Origin: Planctomyces sp. SH-PL62
GTDB lineage: Bacteria > Planctomycetota > Planctomycetia > Planctomycetales > Planctomycetaceae
Assembly: GCA_945893075.1 (NCBI GenBank)
Contig: CAMDDX010000032.1
Coordinates: forward strand, 1-36,025
DNA length: 36,025 nucleotides
Reading direction: 5' to 3'
Shown here one piece after another: positions 33,495 through 36,025 of the stretch; within the stretch, counting starts at the first letter, position 1; every line of letters begins with the position of its first letter. A program made the translations under genes and the position numbers. Under the pieces are notes generated by a model. That model was given only the letters and a program-made list of their open reading frames with translations, had not been told where the DNA came from and searched no databases.

Positions 33495-34250
33495 ATGCGA
33501 CAACACACGAAATCCGCAGTGAGACTTTTGGCGGCGACCGTTGCTTGCGGACTGTTCTCGCAAACGGCGTCGGCTCAATTCAGCAGCACGACGCGCACCG
33601 GCAGCTCATCGGGCAACGCGCTCACTAGCGGCAGCCCGGCATCCGCCGGAGGTGCCGGAGCCACCAGTGGCTTCGGTGGCGGTGGAGCGGCCGGCGGGGC
33701 CGCCAACGGTTCCGTCGGTGGCAACAACGCCGCGAATCGCACGGCCGGAACCGGTCAAGCCGCGTTGGGGCAGTCACTGTTTACTCAGGGCAACAATCAA
33801 AACGCTTTCATCGGCGGACGCAATCAACAGCAGGGTTTCGTCGGCGGCAACCAGCGCACCGGCCAGCAGCAAAACAACCGGCAGCAGCAACAAAATAACC
33901 GCCAAAACAACAACAACCAGAACGACTTCAACAACCAGAACGGCCAAGGACAGCAGAATCAGGATCCGAAACGCGCGATCCGCCCGCAGTTCAGAGTCGC
34001 CTTCGATGAGCTGCCGAGACCGACCACCGAGATTCGCTCCACGCTGCAACCCCGGTTCGACACTTTGAGTCAAACTCCGGCGCTGCGCGGCGTAACTTAC
34101 GAGCTAGACGCCGAAGGTGTAGTCGTGCTTCGCGGAACTGTGGACACACCTTCGCAAAGACGGCTCGCCGAAAACGTCGTGAAGCTGGAACCGGGCGTGA
34201 AGAAAGTCCGCAACGAACTGACGCTGAACGAACCGGCCGCGACGAAGTAG
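33495..34250 (+). CDS. Exported BON-domain protein with Gly/Asn/Gln-rich linker
   Basis: About 251 residues. Signal peptide to about TASA-QF (residue 28), then a long low-complexity segment rich in Gly, Ser, Ala and later Asn/Gln (residues about 30-160), and a C-terminal BON domain (TYELDAEGVVVLRGTVDTPSQR, then VVKLEPGVKKVRNELTL). BON domains bind membranes or envelope components and are typical of periplasmic proteins such as OsmY. AGGA lies 7 nt before ATG 33495; a GTG at 33489 is two codons upstream. It ends the plus-strand run after the secretin. Confidence 0.85.
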   Translation: MRQHTKSAVRLLAATVACGLFSQTASAQFSSTTRTGSSSGNALTSGSPASAGGAGATSGFGGGGAAGGAANGSVGGNNAANRTAGTGQAALGQSLFTQGNNQNAFIGGRNQQQGFVGGNQRTGQQQNNRQQQQNNRQNNNNQNDFNNQNGQGQQNQDPKRAIRPQFRVAFDELPRPTTEIRSTLQPRFDTLSQTPALRGVTYELDAEGVVVLRGTVDTPSQRRLAENVVKLEPGVKKVRNELTLNEPAATK

Positions 34251-34299
34251 AGAACTCGTGCGACCAGGTTTCATCTTCTTATCGGGCTGCGCGCATTTC

Positions 34300-34403
34300 G
34301 TAGGGTGGGACAAGCTCGCTTCGAGCGCCGGCCCACCAGCATCAGAATGAACGTGCAGAAAAAATGGTGGGCCGGCGCTCGAAGCGAGCTTGTCCCACCC
34401 TAC
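34300..34403. repeat. Perfect inverted repeat, 39-bp arms
   Basis: Arms 34300-34338 and 34365-34403 are exact reverse complements around a 26-nt spacer. Each arm folds as GGTGGG/CCCACC outside and GCTCG/CGAGC inside. It lies between the convergent BON and sulfatase genes. Confidence 0.98.
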
Positions 34404-34448
34404 ATTGGATTGCGACTTGCCGTTCAACGAGTTGATCGCGTCTGCCGC

Positions 34449-35918
34449 TCATTCAGGTATCGGGTCATTCCGTCGGATAGTCTTGCCTTCCCAGACCGCT
34501 TCGTCCGTGTCGCTGTCGAAGGTGAGCACGCGATGCTCGCTCCCCTTTGCAGGCGGGACGTCGATCTTCGGCAGCCAGCGGCGATGCTCGGTGATGATCG
34601 CGGAATGTTCTGGTTTTGCAGCGAGGTTCGTCCATTCGTGCGGATCGGCTCGCAGGTCGTAGAGTTCCTCGCTGCTGTCGGCGTAACGAATGTAGCGCCA
34701 GCGTTCGCTGCGGATGCCATGATTGCCTCGGTTGTGCGATGTGATCGCGGGCCGCTCGCGCTTGGCGTTCACGTCTTTGAGTTGCGGCGACAGGCTGAGA
34801 CCTTCGAGATCGGTGCGACTCGTCAGGCCACACAGTTCAATGAGCGTCGGATAGATGTCGAGCAGTTCCGCAGGCTGAGTACAGCGGCCACCGCGACTCA
34901 CACCAGGACCGGCGAAGATCAGCGGCACGCGCGTGCCGCGATCCCACAACGTGTTCTTGCCGGTGATCCCCTTCTCGCCGAGATGCCACCCGTGATCGCC
35001 CCACAACACGACGATCGTGTTCTCGCTGAGTCCCGCTTCATCGAGCGCCTGCATGATGCGGCCAACCTGCGCGTCGACGAAGCTCGTACACGCAAGGTAC
35101 GAGCGAACCAGATTCCGCCACTGCTGGTTGTCTTGAACCCACTTCAGCCGTGGCTCGGGAAGATTCCAATGCAGATACCACGAGAAGCGTGGCGTGTCGT
35201 CACGATCGTTCTCCTTCACAACCGGCAGCACGCTGTCGTCGTCGGGATACAGATCGAACCACTTCTGCGTGGCGTAACACGGAACGTGTGGCAGAAAGAA
35301 TCCAGCCGCGAGAAAGAACGGCTGGTCCTGCGGCGCGGATTGGATTTGCTCGACCGCCCAGCTTGCGACTTGATAGTCCCCTTTGTCTTCGTCCCGGTGC
35401 GGAAAGACGCCCCAGTCCATCAGCGGATGATTGCCCATCGGCGCTGGTGGAATCAGCTTCTTCGCTGGCTTCGCGCCGATCCCTCCCGCCGAGCCCCACA
35501 CATCGAACTCCTTCGCCCGCTGCTGCGGCCCGCCGACTCCGCCGTGATGAATTTTTCCGGCGGTCAGCGTCCGATACCCGTGTGCTTTGAAGTGCTGCGG
35601 CAGAGTGACTCGGTCTTTCCACTCATCGAGCGTCCGAAACCACGGAGCCAATCCGTAAACGCCCGTCGTCGTCGGCCGCAGGCTGAGCATCAAACTCGTG
35701 CGCGAGGGATTGCACAGCGGAGCCTGACAATGCGCGTTGAGGAACAACGTCCCGCGCTGCGCCAACTTGTCGATGTGCGGAGTCTTCGCCAACGGATGCC
35801 CCCCCATCGTGCCGATCCAATCGTTCTGATCGTCGATCGCGATGAACACCACGTTGGGCTTCTCAGCGGCGAACGACGTGCCGGCGATAAGGACGAGAAT
35901 CAGTGCGAGTTGTTTCAT
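34449..35918 (-). CDS. Secreted sulfatase (iduronate-2-sulfatase-like)
   Basis: A 489-residue sulfatase with an N-terminal signal peptide (MKQLALILVLIAGTSFA-AE). The metal-binding IAIDDQNDW opens the fold; LCNPSRTSL holds the Cys that would be turned into formylglycine (Cys-x-Pro-Ser-Arg); GKIHHGG, FFLPHVPCY and LWGDHGWHLGEKG give the other active-site residues. The pattern is that of iduronate-2-sulfatase-type enzymes, probably for sulfated polysaccharides, acting after export. ATG 35918 is the start; the frame further upstream is translated repeat. AGGA lies about 14 nt upstream. Confidence 0.93.
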   Translation of the reverse strand: MKQLALILVLIAGTSFAAEKPNVVFIAIDDQNDWIGTMGGHPLAKTPHIDKLAQRGTLFLNAHCQAPLCNPSRTSLMLSLRPTTTGVYGLAPWFRTLDEWKDRVTLPQHFKAHGYRTLTAGKIHHGGVGGPQQRAKEFDVWGSAGGIGAKPAKKLIPPAPMGNHPLMDWGVFPHRDEDKGDYQVASWAVEQIQSAPQDQPFFLAAGFFLPHVPCYATQKWFDLYPDDDSVLPVVKENDRDDTPRFSWYLHWNLPEPRLKWVQDNQQWRNLVRSYLACTSFVDAQVGRIMQALDEAGLSENTIVVLWGDHGWHLGEKGITGKNTLWDRGTRVPLIFAGPGVSRGGRCTQPAELLDIYPTLIELCGLTSRTDLEGLSLSPQLKDVNAKRERPAITSHNRGNHGIRSERWRYIRYADSSEELYDLRADPHEWTNLAAKPEHSAIITEHRRWLPKIDVPPAKGSEHRVLTFDSDTDEAVWEGKTIRRNDPIPE

Positions 35919-35961
35919 GGCAGATCGAATTTCCTCACGTTCCCAGTTCGTTCCGCTTGAT

Positions 35962-36025
35962 CCGCGGCCGTGTCTGAATCCGTGGGGTGAAAAGCGACAC
36001 CCCGCGGATTCAGACACGGCCACGG
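35962..36025. repeat. Inverted repeat at the right edge
   Basis: Arms 35962-35989 and 35998-36025 (28 nt) match at 26 positions around an 8-nt loop. It may continue beyond the window. It lies upstream of the sulfatase gene. Confidence 0.9.

Noticed and set aside
34305-35960. 551-codon open frame opposite the sulfatase
   Set aside because: Starts in the palindrome and mirrors the sulfatase; no domain recognised.
211-36025. CRISPR array
   Set aside because: The repeats are inverted, of different sequence and thousands of bases apart; there is no regular direct repeat-spacer pattern and no cas gene.

Overview
The window looks like chromosomal DNA of a planctomycete (class Planctomycetia; I would not go below class). 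The reasons are three Tat-exported DUF1501 proteins, a secreted sulfatase, a BatA-type von Willebrand protein, a cysteine-rich secreted protein resembling planctomycete YTV cell-wall proteins, a strongly enlarged secretin, and mostly weak or absent Shine-Dalgarno sites with several GTG/TTG starts. No phage, integrase, transposase, CRISPR, rRNA or tRNA was seen.

Layout. 1-7076 (minus strand): the 5' end of an unidentified gene, a PP2C phosphatase and a TerY-like vWA protein (a TerY-P-like signalling group), a DUF1501 protein translationally coupled to a 61-residue protein, a SAM methyltransferase and a BatA-like membrane protein. 7268-10035 (plus): DUF1501, an alpha/beta hydrolase, archease. 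10112-11497 (minus): a START-like plus TIGR01777 epimerase fusion. 11836-13350 (plus): a third DUF1501. 13536-16287 (minus): an exported protein with a pseudopilin-like tail, then an AbiEii-type nucleotidyltransferase overlapping a DUF6922 partner (toxin-antitoxin-like). 16490-17116 (plus): nadD. 17267-19675 (minus): typA and a small lipoprotein. 20204-34250 (plus): the YTV-like protein, glmS, and a secretion/pilus-type run: PilM/PilN fusion, PilO-like protein with Ig-like domains, a giant secretin, a lipoprotein and a BON-domain protein. 34449-35918 (minus): sulfatase.

The most striking signal is not a gene. Eighteen long inverted repeats (arms 24-46 nt, often perfect) lie in the window, about one per 2 kb, of about 14 different arm sequences. 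They occupy all eight places where gene orientation switches (four convergent, four divergent) and most same-strand gaps longer than about 100 nt. In many of them each arm is itself a hairpin, so the unit is two inverted hairpins, the architecture of REPINs. In two families the arms differ by paired compensatory changes that keep each arm's own hairpin intact. One copy, exactly 57 nt, sits in frame inside the BatA-like gene, and several others would be mistranslated as N-terminal extensions of neighbouring genes. No mobilising enzyme lies in the window. A dispersed, multi-family, trans-mobilised hairpin system is the best candidate here for something poorly described.
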